From contig NZ_CP042968.1 in NCBI RefSeq assembly GCF_001693515.2, forward strand, positions 5,952,001 through 6,016,000: a stretch of DNA of 64,000 nt, given 5' to 3'. The position numbers and the translations under genes were made by a program. Source of the DNA: Bradyrhizobium paxllaeri. Lineage in GTDB: Bacteria > Pseudomonadota > Alphaproteobacteria > Rhizobiales > Xanthobacteraceae. Under the pieces are notes generated by a model. It made no database searches. It saw only the letters and a program-made list of their open reading frames with translations, and was not told the origin of the DNA. Numbering within the stretch: the stretch's first letter is position 1; the number at the start of each line of letters is the position of its first letter. Shown piece after piece: positions 35,785 through 43,257 of the stretch.

Positions 35785-36168
35785 ATGGCCCGCGCAACAG
35801 CCCATCCGGATCATCAATGCATCTCAAGCGAAGACATTCAAGGAACCGAGGTTTATGGAGCAGGTGGAAAGAATATCGGCGAGATTGATCACCTCATCAT
35901 CGACAAAGTGTCAGGCCGAGTAGCTTATGCCGTCATGAGCTTTGGCGGCTTCGTTGGGTTGGGGCACAGCCATTATCCCATTCCTTGGGCTGCTCTGACC
36001 TACGATACATCGCTTGGTGGTTTTCGAACCGCTATCACCGAACAACAGCTGAGGGACGCGCCAGAGTTCAGTGATGACTCGTGGCAGGACAGAGACTGGG
36101 AAACGCGCACCCACCAGTACTACGGGACACCGACGTACTGGGAGTCACGAGGTGGCATGATACGCTAG
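35785..36168 (+). CDS. PRC-barrel domain protein
   Basis: 127 aa. Residues 13-85 match the PRC-barrel: SSEDIQGTEVYGAGGKNIGEIDHLIIDKVSGRVAYAVMSFGGF and then HYPIPWAALTYD. These small beta-barrels occur in stress proteins and in RNA and photosynthetic-reaction-centre partners; in rhizobia they are typical general-stress genes. GAGGGA ribosome-binding site, EcfG-like promoter just upstream and a strong bidirectional terminator just downstream make it a single-gene unit. The aromatic tail (YYGTPTYWESRGG) is typical of the group. Confidence 0.88.
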   Translation: MARATAHPDHQCISSEDIQGTEVYGAGGKNIGEIDHLIIDKVSGRVAYAVMSFGGFVGLGHSHYPIPWAALTYDTSLGGFRTAITEQQLRDAPEFSDDSWQDRDWETRTHQYYGTPTYWESRGGMIR

Positions 36169-36208
36169 GCAGCGCATCTGAACTGTCGGGTGTAGCCAGC
36201 TAAGCGAT

Positions 36209-36247
36209 CAAAAGGCCCGCAGTGCTCATAACACTGCGGGCCTTTTT
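36209..36247. terminator. Bidirectional rho-independent terminator after the PRC-barrel gene
   Basis: AAAAGGCCCGCAGTG and CACTGCGGGCCTTTTT form a perfect 15-bp stem with a 7-nt loop. A-rich and T-rich flanks allow function in both directions. Confidence 0.9.
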
Positions 36248-36416
36248 GTGGCCAACCGGATGTCTGCTTAGGGCTCACAGGGAGACCTAACCCCGAGTCT
36301 CGACCAGGCGCTTGAACGGTCGAGAAACAGGGCTTTGCGGCCAGTGGGCCTGACCATCGGCCGCCCTGCGTTGCCAGACCGTCGACCTCTGCAGACCAGA
36401 TCGTAGCCAGATTGAA

Positions 36417-36442
36417 GGAACCACCGAACATCTATGGACGTT
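36417..36442 (+). promoter_or_regulatory. EcfG-like promoter, GGAAC-N17-CGTT
   Basis: GGAAC 36417-36421 and CGTT 36439-36442. It lies 51 bp before ATG 36494 and overlaps an upstream in-frame ATG at 36434, which therefore cannot be the start. Confidence 0.7.
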
Positions 36443-36493
36443 TTCCTGCATCCCTCATTTCGAGCGAGAGACAACCTCAAGCAGGAGGTTCAG

Positions 36494-36889
36494 ATGTCCA
36501 CACGCACAGCAATCACAGCAGCATTCGCCCTTGTCCTCGCGGGGCCAGCGTTTGCTGATTGTAACCAAGAACTGAAAACGCTCGAACAGAATGTCGTTGC
36601 CGCCGGGACGGGCGCGAGCACGAGCGAAACGGGAATGCCGGGGACCAAGCACCAAGAGGAGGTTCTGGCCACCAAGCAAAAGAGCGGTGAGCCTGAAACC
36701 ACCGGATCAACGGCACCGGCTGTGACTCCCACTTCACCGCATCAGGAGCAAGTTACCAAGCGCGGCACTCAGAGCGCCGAACATGCCAACCAGCTGATTG
36801 CCGAAGCCCGCAAGTTGTCCGCGGCTGGCAACGAACAAGAGTGTATGAAGAAAGCGGCAGAGCTCAAGGACGTCCTGGGAATCAAGTGA
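36494..36889 (+). CDS. Small secreted stress-type protein
   Basis: 131 aa from ATG 36494 (AGGAGGT site 5 bp upstream; the promoter excludes the longer frame). Signal peptide of about 20 residues ending PAFA before DCNQEL. The mature protein has a helical N-part, a Gly/Thr/Ser-rich middle with two similar motifs (TKHQEEVLATK and SPHQEQVTKR) and a helical end QLIAEARKLSAAGNEQECMKKAAELK. Two cysteines far apart (DC and EC) could form a disulfide in the periplasm. No family recognised. Downstream GTAAAAACGGCCGC is not a clear terminator. Confidence 0.75.
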   Translation: MSTRTAITAAFALVLAGPAFADCNQELKTLEQNVVAAGTGASTSETGMPGTKHQEEVLATKQKSGEPETTGSTAPAVTPTSPHQEQVTKRGTQSAEHANQLIAEARKLSAAGNEQECMKKAAELKDVLGIK

Positions 36890-36981
36890 GCGTCGCAAGG
36901 CGCGACTTTCGCTCTGGGTCTTGGCCGTGTAAAAACGGCCGCAAAGGACGTGGGTCCTAGAAGCCGGGAGCCGCGCTTGTC

Positions 36982-37315
36982 TCAGGCCGCGATCGCAGTG
37001 ATCAGCGGCCTGATCCCGACGATGTTCATGACCCGTGTCAGATTATAGGCCAGGACCGAGAGTGCCATTTCAGCGGCTACTTTTGGAAGCGTTTTGGTGA
37101 GGAAGTGTGTGGCGCCCATGCGGGCCTTCATCGTGCCGAACGGATGCTCGACTGTCTCTCGACGCTGGCGCATGGCTTGTGGGTTTGCATCAAGGCGCTG
37201 CTGCACAGCGTCGAGCAGATGCTCATGTTCCCATCGGGGACTCCGCCGCTCTGGCCCCGTCGTGCATTGGGATTTGAGCGAACAATCTCGACAGGCTGTG
37301 GTCCAGCCTCTCTGA
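36982..37315 (-). pseudogene. IS1182-type transposase, C-terminal fragment
   Basis: The minus-strand frame encodes the last 110 or so residues of an IS1182/IS5-type DDE transposase: WTTACRDCSLKSQCTT (Cys-rich), RRSPRWEHEH, then RRETVEHPFGTMKARMGATHFL (catalytic Glu region) and the C-terminal AEMALSVLAYNLTRVMNIVG. The N-terminal two-thirds with the first catalytic Asp residues are missing. The frame loses family similarity at about 37303-37316, exactly where a hydrolase fragment begins on the other strand, so this is a recombination or deletion junction. Confidence 0.8.
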
Positions 37316-37597
37316 CGCTCCGGCCCGAAGCAACTGAGGGCGGCCGCGGAAGAAAGTGCGTTTCTCATTCCGGAAGCGGCGCGCCTGGAGTCTCGCTACT
37401 CCAGCATCCGGTGCCCCGTCCACATTTTCCACGGAACCGGCGACCAGCTTATCGAACCCGAGCAGGCCAGACGTCTACACAATGTGCTCAGCCGCTCCGA
37501 CCTGCACCTCGTGAATGATACCGGGCACATGGTGACCTATGCCGACGATGGCGGCATTGCGCAGGCCGTCGACAACCTGAATGTTTGCCACCAGTAG
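37316..37597 (+). pseudogene. Alpha/beta-hydrolase, C-terminal fragment
   Basis: A plus-strand frame without start codon ends at TAG 37597. It encodes LRAAAEESAFLIPEAARL, then PVHIFHGTGDQLIEPEQARRL and NDTGHMVTYADDGGIAQAVD. HGTGD holds the acidic member and GHM the histidine of the hydrolase catalytic triad; the nucleophile-bearing N-terminal part is absent. It directly abuts the transposase fragment. It shows that an alpha/beta-hydrolase gene once lay here and was cut by an IS1182-type insertion and deletion. Confidence 0.75.
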
Positions 37598-38107
37598 CCG
37601 TTCGGATCGTCTCGTCGCGGGATGAGGACGGCAGTAGCTGCAGGTCATTTACTATCCCAGGTTCCGCAGCCTGGGATCATCCTTGGACAGATAGCGGGTG
37701 ACGTTTCGGTGCCTGGCGCATTGGAATGGCTCAACGCCCAAGTTGCTGGGGCAGTTACGTTCGGATACCGGAGCGATCTTTGAGGCAGCCTGCGGGAAAA
37801 GTGGCACTCCGAGGAACAAGCGCCCGCCAGCGGAGTCGGTTTGTGGCTTCCGGCTTTTGCTCCCGAAGCGCCCCGCCGGAAGAAAGACTCGGGGCTGGCG
37901 GCCCCAGCTATCCGACTTGATCTGGGGCCTTTTCTTTCAGATGCCGTCGATGATCTCAGCTCTCCCTGGGCCTCAGGTCGTTTCGCATCAATCGTCGAGG
38001 CCTCCTTCATGTGAGCGTGGGATATCGCGAAGGCGCGCAGTTACGGCGGAACACAATCTTGTCCGGCGCGGTTGAAGGGCTAACCGAGGTAAAGAGAACC
38101 CTTGATC
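37598..38107. other. Intergenic stretch with two hairpins
   Basis: 510 bp. ATCCCAGG-N8-CCTGGGAT (37654-37677) is a perfect 8-bp stem without T-run. A terminator-like hairpin follows at 37900-37937 (listed). A GGAAC-N17-GGTT sequence at 38048-38073 is a weak EcfG-like candidate for the gene at 38108. No supported gene. Confidence 0.4.
37900..37937 (+). terminator. Rho-independent terminator candidate
   Basis: GGCCCCAG / CTGGGGCC stem of 8 bp, 14-nt loop, followed by TTTTCTTT. It may have ended a gene lost in the decay of this area. Confidence 0.6.
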
Positions 38108-38527
38108 ATGACCCGACATTCGATCTGGAAGCGTTACGGATTTGCCTGGGTGACGGGCGCCCTGTTCGTCATCACGCTCTCCGGCCACTGGATCTTCGGT
38201 TGGTTTGCCTACGTCAACGAGCAGCAGGCGCACCAGCAGCCGATCGAGATCGGCGATTATGCGATCCAAATGATGCGCGACACCCTTGAAAACTGGCAAT
38301 CCGAATTCCTGCAACTGATCTGGCAGGTTGCCGGGCTCGCAATTCTCCTGCATGTAGGCTCGCCGCAATCAAAGGAAGGCGATGATCGGATGGAGGCCAA
38401 GATCGACGCGATCCTCTTGGCCGTTGAGCCAAAGAAAGCCGACGAACTCCTCAAGCGCATCGATGGGGAGTATGAGGGCCGGAATACCGACGCCCGCTTT
38501 GTGCGGGAACTGGAGCGCAAACGATAG
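38108..38527 (+). CDS. DUF6766 family membrane protein
   Basis: 139 aa from ATG 38108. Two transmembrane helices (about 10-35, FAWVTGALFVITLSGHWIFGWFAYV, and about 75-95, LIWQVAGLAILLHVG) flank a conserved QPIEIGDYAIQMMRDTLENWQSEF part, the DUF6766 signature. A cytosolic helical tail follows (DRMEAKIDAILLAVEPKKADELL). Widespread in Rhizobiales and Acetobacterales stress regions; function unknown. Confidence 0.82.
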   Translation: MTRHSIWKRYGFAWVTGALFVITLSGHWIFGWFAYVNEQQAHQQPIEIGDYAIQMMRDTLENWQSEFLQLIWQVAGLAILLHVGSPQSKEGDDRMEAKIDAILLAVEPKKADELLKRIDGEYEGRNTDARFVRELERKR

Positions 38528-38840
38528 CGCGATAAGTCCTGCGATCGCTTCTTCACCCCGCCCTTCCGGGCATCGACTGGTGCTCTCATCCTCCCGTTGG
38601 TTTACAGCCGATGACGAAGGGAGAAACCTTGACGCTTCCGAAGGTTCCGGAAATCGGGAAGCGACGCCAAGTCCGGGACGTTCACGGGACCATTTGATCG
38701 ATCTGTTTTGTTAGCGGAGCTTGCGGCAGCGTAAGAAGCCGGCGACAATCGGCGTCAAAGCGCCCTTCCCCAGATTCGTGACGGCAAGGAAATGTTCGCA
38801 CACGCCTGCGAGTCTTGTCCTCCGCTGCCAGGGCCGTTTA
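38528..38840. other. Intergenic stretch, nothing confident
   Basis: 313 bp. An ATG at 38611 starts a frame of about 28 codons (MTKGETLTLPKV), too short and without flanking evidence. No hairpin or promoter recognised. Confidence 0.35.
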
Positions 38841-39056
38841 TTAGGCCTGAGCGAGTTCGATCTGCTCAGAACGTTTTGTGTTCGCATCGTAAACCTTGAT
38901 CTGAAGGTTGGAAAAACGCGTCTTCAAGCCCTTGGCTGCTTGGATAGCAAAATCTCGGGTTTCGAACTCCTGCTTCGCGTGGCCATCAACGATGAGGGCG
39001 TAACCACTTGTCGGAAGGTCGGTCGGCGCCCTGATCGTTGCGGCTCGCGCCGCCAC
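38841..39056 (-). CDS. Small hypothetical protein with one alpha/beta unit
   Basis: Up to 71 aa (GTG start at 39056 is provisional; the first 13 residues are Ala/Arg-rich). The core TSGYALIVDGHAKQEF - TRDFAIQAAKGLKTRF - LQIKVYDANTKRSEQ is a strand-helix-strand pattern found in short Bradyrhizobium proteins of unknown function. Coding bias is convincing from Leu-Pro-Thr onward. It lies opposite the small membrane peptide genes. Confidence 0.65.
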   Translation of the reverse strand: MAARAATIRAPTDLPTSGYALIVDGHAKQEFETRDFAIQAAKGLKTRFSNLQIKVYDANTKRSEQIELAQA

Positions 39057-39200
39057 AGGCGTTCGTTGCGTGCGCTATTGTCGCATGGTGGAAGCTCCAA
39101 ATGGGGGATGCTTTACAACGACCCTGCAACGCAACTGTTCCACGAACTGCACGAGCAAGGACCGGATGTGTGTTGCGTTGCAAGACACGGTGACGGATCG

Positions 39201-39225
39201 GGAACAAGTTGCAATGGCCCAAGTT
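39201..39225 (+). promoter_or_regulatory. EcfG-like promoter, GGAAC-N16-AGTT
   Basis: GGAAC 39201-39205, AGTT 39222-39225; 34 bp before the ATG of the 26-residue peptide at 39260, which has an excellent ribosome-binding site. Both features support each other. Confidence 0.6.
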
Positions 39226-39259
39226 GCTCCATTGAGGGCAAACTGAGGAGGAGCAACTT

Positions 39260-39340
39260 ATGCCGGTTATATTGTTGTGGGCTGTGCCGACCATTATCGT
39301 CGTGGGGGCGTCATACTATTTGGTTCGCGCCGTCCACTAG
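39260..39340 (+). CDS. 26-residue single-pass membrane peptide
   Basis: ATG 39260 to TAG 39340: a hydrophobic helix (VILLWAVPTIIVVGASYYLV) with a short basic end (RAVH). The ribosome-binding site GAGGAGG lies 8 bp upstream, close to ideal. With an EcfG-like promoter 34 bp before the start, this is one of the best-supported tiny genes in the window. Function unknown; likely a stress-induced small membrane protein. Confidence 0.68.
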   Translation: MPVILLWAVPTIIVVGASYYLVRAVH

Positions 39341-39426
39341 GCGGGCCTGTTTAAGCAAAGGTCTATCGAAGCGAGAACCCCAGCGCTTCCGTGCTGAGGC
39401 CACTTCTAAGATTAAAGGAATTTCGA

Positions 39427-39525
39427 GTGACGCCCCGCGAACGCCGAGACATGCCGTGGCTCCTGACGACGTTTGCTGTCGTCATCGTTATCATAATCTG
39501 TGGTGCCGTTTTTCGGTGGCAGTAG
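39427..39525 (+). CDS. 32-residue single-pass membrane peptide
   Basis: GTG 39427 to TAG 39525, with AAAGGA 7 bp upstream. The N-terminus is charged (TPRERRDMPW), followed by a long hydrophobic helix (LLTTFAVVIVIIICGAVF) and RWQ. The positive N-terminus predicts cytoplasmic N-in orientation. It lies 86 bp after the 26-residue peptide and may share its transcript. No family recognised. Confidence 0.58.
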   Translation: MTPRERRDMPWLLTTFAVVIVIIICGAVFRWQ

Positions 39526-39700
39526 GCTCAAGCCTGAAAGCCGGCTCTTCGCGCGCGATCAAGCACTTTGCCACGAGCTTCGACTGCTCGAGCTGGAGCA
39601 GCCGTTGGGGATCATCTCCCCACGGGATAAGGACGGCAACAGCTAAGGCGAGACAAGGTCGAGCGCGAGTACGTCGAGCTCGCACTCCGGGTAAATCTCC

Positions 39701-39738
39701 CGAAGCAGCGTCTGTGGCTCGAAGCAGCGTCTGTGGCA
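39701..39738. repeat. Two tandem 19-bp repeats
   Basis: CGAAGCAGCGTCTGTGGC plus T or A, at 39701-39719 and 39720-39738. It sits at the edge of a partial duplication of the 3' end of the gene at 39886-40620. Confidence 0.8.
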
Positions 39739-39825
39739 TGCCGGCCTGCTTCACCCGATCATCAACTTCGGCGCCCGTGTCGCTGATTTCAGCCTTAGCG
39801 TATCCGAGGCCTCGAGCAGCCACTG
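39726..39825 (-). repeat. Degenerate duplicate of the 3' end of the downstream gene
   Basis: About 100 bp resemble 39915-40012 (the DTGAEAVDRVKQAGM-coding part of the 244-aa protein), with several substitutions and small indels. No function is expected. It is a remnant of local tandem duplication. Confidence 0.6.
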
Positions 39826-39885
39826 CGATACCGTTTCTGCGCGCGTATCACCACATCGAAGCGCCTCCGGCTCAACCCGGGCCAG

Positions 39886-40620
39886 TTAGGACGACATTAT
39901 CTTTTCCCGTGCGGCGTCTGCGGCATCCATACCGGCCTGTTTCACCCGATCGACGGCTTCGGCGCCCGTGTCGCCAAGTTCGGCCTTGAGCGTATCGGAA
40001 GCTTCGCGCAGACTTTTCGATACCGCGCCAGCACGTGTATTCAGATCAGCTTTCACATCGTCGCTGAGTTCGCCGATCCATTCGTTCTCGAGGTCGGACG
40101 CCCGGAACGCTCCCGCCACTGCTACTCCGATCGCCAAGCCCACAACCCCGAGGACGAGAGGTTGACGTTCGAGCACGTCGGCCACCGATGATTGCGCTTT
40201 CGTGAGAGTCTCCTTTCCAGGAAGTACATTGCCTAGCTTGTCAAAGTTTTCCCGGGCATAGGCGACACCTTCGTCGACTCTTTCCCGGATCTTGTCAGCC
40301 GCTCCTGAAAGGGAGGCGGAAGCGACACTGCTGGCTTCGCGCAGGGTTTCACCGACGCCGATGACGCCTCCTTGGTTCATTTCGGGTGCGGTCGGCGGCG
40401 ACGCGGTCCGCTGGAGTCCGGACGCGGCCGCACGAACGTTGCGCGCGCCGGTATCGACGATCGGCGAAGCCGCGGCCGTCACTGAATACGCAGCGCTCTT
40501 CAGCTTTTTGTCGCCGACCAATAGCCAGAACGCGCCGCCTCCGATAAGGGCCGCCGCAAGGGGATTTTCGCGGATCTCCGCGACCAGGCTATCGAAAAAG
40601 CCGGTTTGCGTGCTGTTCAT
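39886..40620 (-). CDS. Membrane-associated helical protein, last gene of the DUF3618 operon
   Basis: 244 aa. An N-terminal transmembrane helix (PLAAALIGGGAFWLLVG) is followed by a Ser/Ala-rich linker and long amphipathic helices with LEA-like character (REASSVASASLSGAADKIRERVDEG). A second hydrophobic segment (VLGVVGLAIGVAVAGAFRAS) and a final amphipathic part with KAELGDTGAEAVDRVKQAG complete it. The ATG overlaps the preceding gene (40617-40620). Probably inner-membrane, protecting the envelope under stress, by analogy to operons of this layout in rhizobia. No named family. Confidence 0.75.
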   Translation of the reverse strand: MNSTQTGFFDSLVAEIRENPLAAALIGGGAFWLLVGDKKLKSAAYSVTAAASPIVDTGARNVRAAASGLQRTASPPTAPEMNQGGVIGVGETLREASSVASASLSGAADKIRERVDEGVAYARENFDKLGNVLPGKETLTKAQSSVADVLERQPLVLGVVGLAIGVAVAGAFRASDLENEWIGELSDDVKADLNTRAGAVSKSLREASDTLKAELGDTGAEAVDRVKQAGMDAADAAREKIMSS

Positions 40621-41033
40621 CGCACCATTCCTTTCACGGTGTCCTTGTCCTTTTCGAGCTGCCGGATGGTTTCACGAGGCGCGAGATTTCGCGTGTCGAG
40701 CCGTTTGATGCCGATCGCAAACAGCACGCCGGCAACTACCGCGGCCAAGGCAGCCGAGATCAAATACGAAACCGGCTGCGACCAACCTGCGGCGATCAAT
40801 GCCGCGGACAACGCGAACAGCGCCATGACCAGGGCGGGGATAACCAGCACCGCGCCGCCGGCAATGAAGCCCAGCGCGCCACTGACCTTCTGAACCTTCT
40901 CGCCGAATTCAGCCTTGGCGAGATCTACCTCGTTCTGAAATAGCTTGGCGAACTGCGACAGCGCATCGCCCAGTAGCGTGGAGATGGTTCGAAGGTCGTC
41001 CTTGCTCGTTCTGATATCGTTCTGAATGCTCAT
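40617..41033 (-). CDS. Phage holin-like family (Holin-X/DUF1469-type) membrane protein
   Basis: 138 aa. After an amphipathic N-terminus (RTISTLLGDALSQFAKLFQNEVDLAKAEF) there are two adjacent transmembrane hairpin helices (GFIAGGAVLVIPALVMALFALSAALI and ISAALAAVVAGVLFAIGI), then a charged tail. This is the pattern of the actinobacterial Holin-X/YqjE-type family, which are not phage holins but chromosomal membrane proteins. ATGA overlaps on both sides couple it to its neighbours (41030-41033 and 40617-40620). Confidence 0.82.
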   Translation of the reverse strand: MSIQNDIRTSKDDLRTISTLLGDALSQFAKLFQNEVDLAKAEFGEKVQKVSGALGFIAGGAVLVIPALVMALFALSAALIAAGWSQPVSYLISAALAAVVAGVLFAIGIKRLDTRNLAPRETIRQLEKDKDTVKGMVR

Positions 41034-41611
41034 GACATGTTGCTTCGCTGTGTGGATGACGATTGCTCCCGGGCATTTTCAGGCCGTTTCGAAGCTGAAG
41101 ACTGCCCGCTGGACGCCTTGAGGAAGCGGACTGCCGCGAACCCAGCAAGCACGGAGATCCCGAGAAACGCGGCTGGCTGCCGCCTCGCGAAGTCGGTTGC
41201 GCCGTGGACGAGGTCGCGGAAGCTTCCGTTGCGGATTTTCTCGGCGGCATCGTCGACATATCCGGCGGCGGAATTGATGCCGCGGGCAGCGAAAGGCGCG
41301 TCGCTCTCGAAGGCGTGGGCCGCTTCGCGAATGTTGCCGGCAAGACGCTCGACGAAGTCGGCGCCTGACCGCTGCTTGTCGCGCGTCTGGTCCTCGATCT
41401 GGTCCGCTGTCCCGGAGGCCACGTCCTTGGCGGCGTCAGCCGCTTCCTTGAACTTGTCGCGCGCAACATCGGTCGACGCTTGCTGGGCGTCGCCGGCGCG
41501 CTGCTTCACTTCGGCTCCAGCATCCGCCATCTGATCCTTCAGGCTCTGCGAAGCGCCGGTATTCTGATTCTGGGTGAAATTCGTCCTTTTGGTCAGGTCC
41601 AAATCGCTCAT
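41030..41611 (-). CDS. LEA-like helical protein with C-terminal membrane helix
   Basis: 193 aa. Long Ala/Asp/Lys-rich amphipathic helices (VKQRAGDAQQASTDVARDKFKEAADAAKD) resemble group 3 LEA proteins. A hydrophobic segment (PAAFLGISVLAGFAAVRFL) near the end would anchor it in the inner membrane, followed by a disordered Ser-rich tail. Second gene of the DUF3618 operon, with 12 bp to the first. Expected role: membrane protection during desiccation or osmotic stress; inferred from composition. Confidence 0.7.
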   Translation of the reverse strand: MSDLDLTKRTNFTQNQNTGASQSLKDQMADAGAEVKQRAGDAQQASTDVARDKFKEAADAAKDVASGTADQIEDQTRDKQRSGADFVERLAGNIREAAHAFESDAPFAARGINSAAGYVDDAAEKIRNGSFRDLVHGATDFARRQPAAFLGISVLAGFAAVRFLKASSGQSSASKRPENAREQSSSTQRSNMS

Positions 41612-41622
41612 GGTATCTACTT

Positions 41623-42606
41623 TCAGGTGTTCGGGTTTCGAGAAGGATTGAAGGCTGCGCTCACCACGTCGTCGGCGGTTTCCTTGAGCGTGTCGGCAAT
41701 GTTTTGTGTCATGCGGCTGGTGTGTCGCCCGAGATCGGCCTCGGAGAAGCTTTTCGCCGCAGCGTCGGCCGCCGACATCGTCGCATCCCTGGCGGCCTCA
41801 AATCCGGATTGCGCCGCCTCGCCCGCCGCCTGCTTCACGCTGTCACTCGCCTCGCCCATCGCGTTGACTTCGGCCTTGGTCTCGGGAAGAGCCGCGGCAA
41901 TGATCGCGCCGATTGCGATCCCCAGGCCACCGATCAGCGCCGCGTTGTCGCCGATGACTTGGCGAGCCTTTGCAGGCGCTGTCGCTGCCGCGTCCTTTGC
42001 TGCGCCTGCCGTGTCCATGACGGCATCCACGCCGCCCCTGAGTTTGTCGCCGACCGTGCTGGCGGCCTCCGCTGCGCGGCTCCGGAGATTGTCGGCCGCG
42101 CCGGCAGCCGTATCGCGCGCGTCAATGGCCATGCCGGTGGCCTGGCTCTGAGCCGAAGCGAGTTGGTCCTTGACGTCGCCCCGCAGTGCCTCAGCGCGAT
42201 CCGCCGCATCACCCAGCATTTCCCCGGCCTTCTCCACCGCCGGGGCGGCCGCTTCGGCGACGCGGTCGCGGGCTGTTTTGGAGGTCAGGACGAGGCCGGC
42301 TCCGATCATCAGAAGCGGCAGCGGGAAACCACGCGCGAGGCGCAGCAACGGTACCGCAACCGCCGTGGCCGCGGCGACCGCGCGCATCGGATTATCCATG
42401 GCCTGCTGCTTCAGCGCCTCGACCCAGCTTTGGGTCGTGTGGTTGATGTAACCCGAAACTTCCGATCTGATGTGTTGCGGCGAAACCTTATGACGGATGT
42501 CATCGGCGGTATCTGATATCCGCTCCCTCAACTGATCGACGGTGGCCGCCAACTCGGCACGGCTCCGCTCGGACTCACGTTTCAGATCTTCCACTGATCG
42601 TGTCAT
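41623..42606 (-). CDS. DUF3618 family protein, first gene of the operon
   Basis: 327 aa. Residues 3-50 match DUF3618 (SVEDLKRESERSRAELAATVDQLRERI). A conserved middle (HTTQSWVEALKQQAMDNPMRAVAAATAVAVPLL) leads to one or two hydrophobic helices (FPLPLLMIGAGLVLTS), then about 180 residues of LEA-like Ala-rich helices and a further hydrophobic stretch (IGGLGIAIGAIIAAALP). An EcfG-like promoter lies 31-55 bp before the ATG. The four-gene unit 42606 to 39886 is thus probably a single general-stress operon for envelope protection. Confidence 0.85.
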   Translation of the reverse strand: MTRSVEDLKRESERSRAELAATVDQLRERISDTADDIRHKVSPQHIRSEVSGYINHTTQSWVEALKQQAMDNPMRAVAAATAVAVPLLRLARGFPLPLLMIGAGLVLTSKTARDRVAEAAAPAVEKAGEMLGDAADRAEALRGDVKDQLASAQSQATGMAIDARDTAAGAADNLRSRAAEAASTVGDKLRGGVDAVMDTAGAAKDAAATAPAKARQVIGDNAALIGGLGIAIGAIIAAALPETKAEVNAMGEASDSVKQAAGEAAQSGFEAARDATMSAADAAAKSFSEADLGRHTSRMTQNIADTLKETADDVVSAAFNPSRNPNT

Positions 42607-42636
42607 GACTTATCCCCTTGGATTTCTTTCGGGACG

Positions 42637-42661
42637 AACTCACGCTGTGTTGAATCGTTCC
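42637..42661 (-). promoter_or_regulatory. EcfG-like promoter of the DUF3618 operon, GGAAC-N16-AGTT
   Basis: On the minus strand GGAAC is at 42661-42657 and AGTT at 42640-42637, 30 bp before ATG 42606. Spacing is in the expected range. Confidence 0.65.
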
Positions 42662-43257
42662 TCGGGCAGACGAAGGCATCGGTCGGGATGTACAAGCACG
42701 TCCGGCGGACGACAAAGGTGCGCAGCTATAGCGCTCTAATTTCACGGTGCCGCTCAGGACCAACCGCACGCTGCGCCCGCGGGAGCGTTCCCATTCTTGT
42801 TGCATGCAGCGCGGCGTCGCAGCCGGCGCCCGAAACGCCGCAACCAGCCGCGGCAGAGAGCCGACTCGGCATTTAGCCGCGGCCTCGATCCTATTCGCCG
42901 TCGGCGACTCTGATCGGCTGCGGTTACAGGCGATCGTCGGTTTCGGGCTCGGTCGGATGGGCGATGCTGATCACGTACCCACTTGCGGTCCGGCTGGGCT
43001 GGCTCGCGACGGTGGCGGGGCTTTGTGCATCGAGCGAAGCATTGGGAACTCGCTCGTGCGCCGATCTTCTCAGTGGTTAGGAACGACGAATGGGCAAGCA
43101 AGTCACCGTGGAAGTACGTGTACGTCATTCCACCGAAAGCTCGCAGCCGGCGATCTCGAATGCGAGGCGGCCGTGATTGGATCTAGCATCGCTGGCCTAT
43201 CGAGATCAGTGCAAACGCGGCGGGCTGGGGGCGAAGCACTTGCCATAAACATCAGCC
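42662..43257. other. Intergenic region with no confident gene
   Basis: About 600 bp. Several Arg/Ser-rich overlapping frames in both directions and one hydrophobic stretch (LITYPLAVRLGWLATVAGL, around 42970-43030) without start or stop in the right place. It may be a decayed membrane-protein gene. No terminator seen. Confidence 0.4.

Noticed and set aside
38048..38073. GGAAC-N17-GGTT before the DUF6766 gene
   Set aside because: The -10 box deviates from C/AGTT; not counted among the EcfG-like sites.
38721..39989. 422-codon plus-strand open frame
   Set aside because: Cys/Ser/Arg-rich low-quality translation. It runs across the better-supported small genes at 38841(-), 39260 and 39427 and across the repeats.
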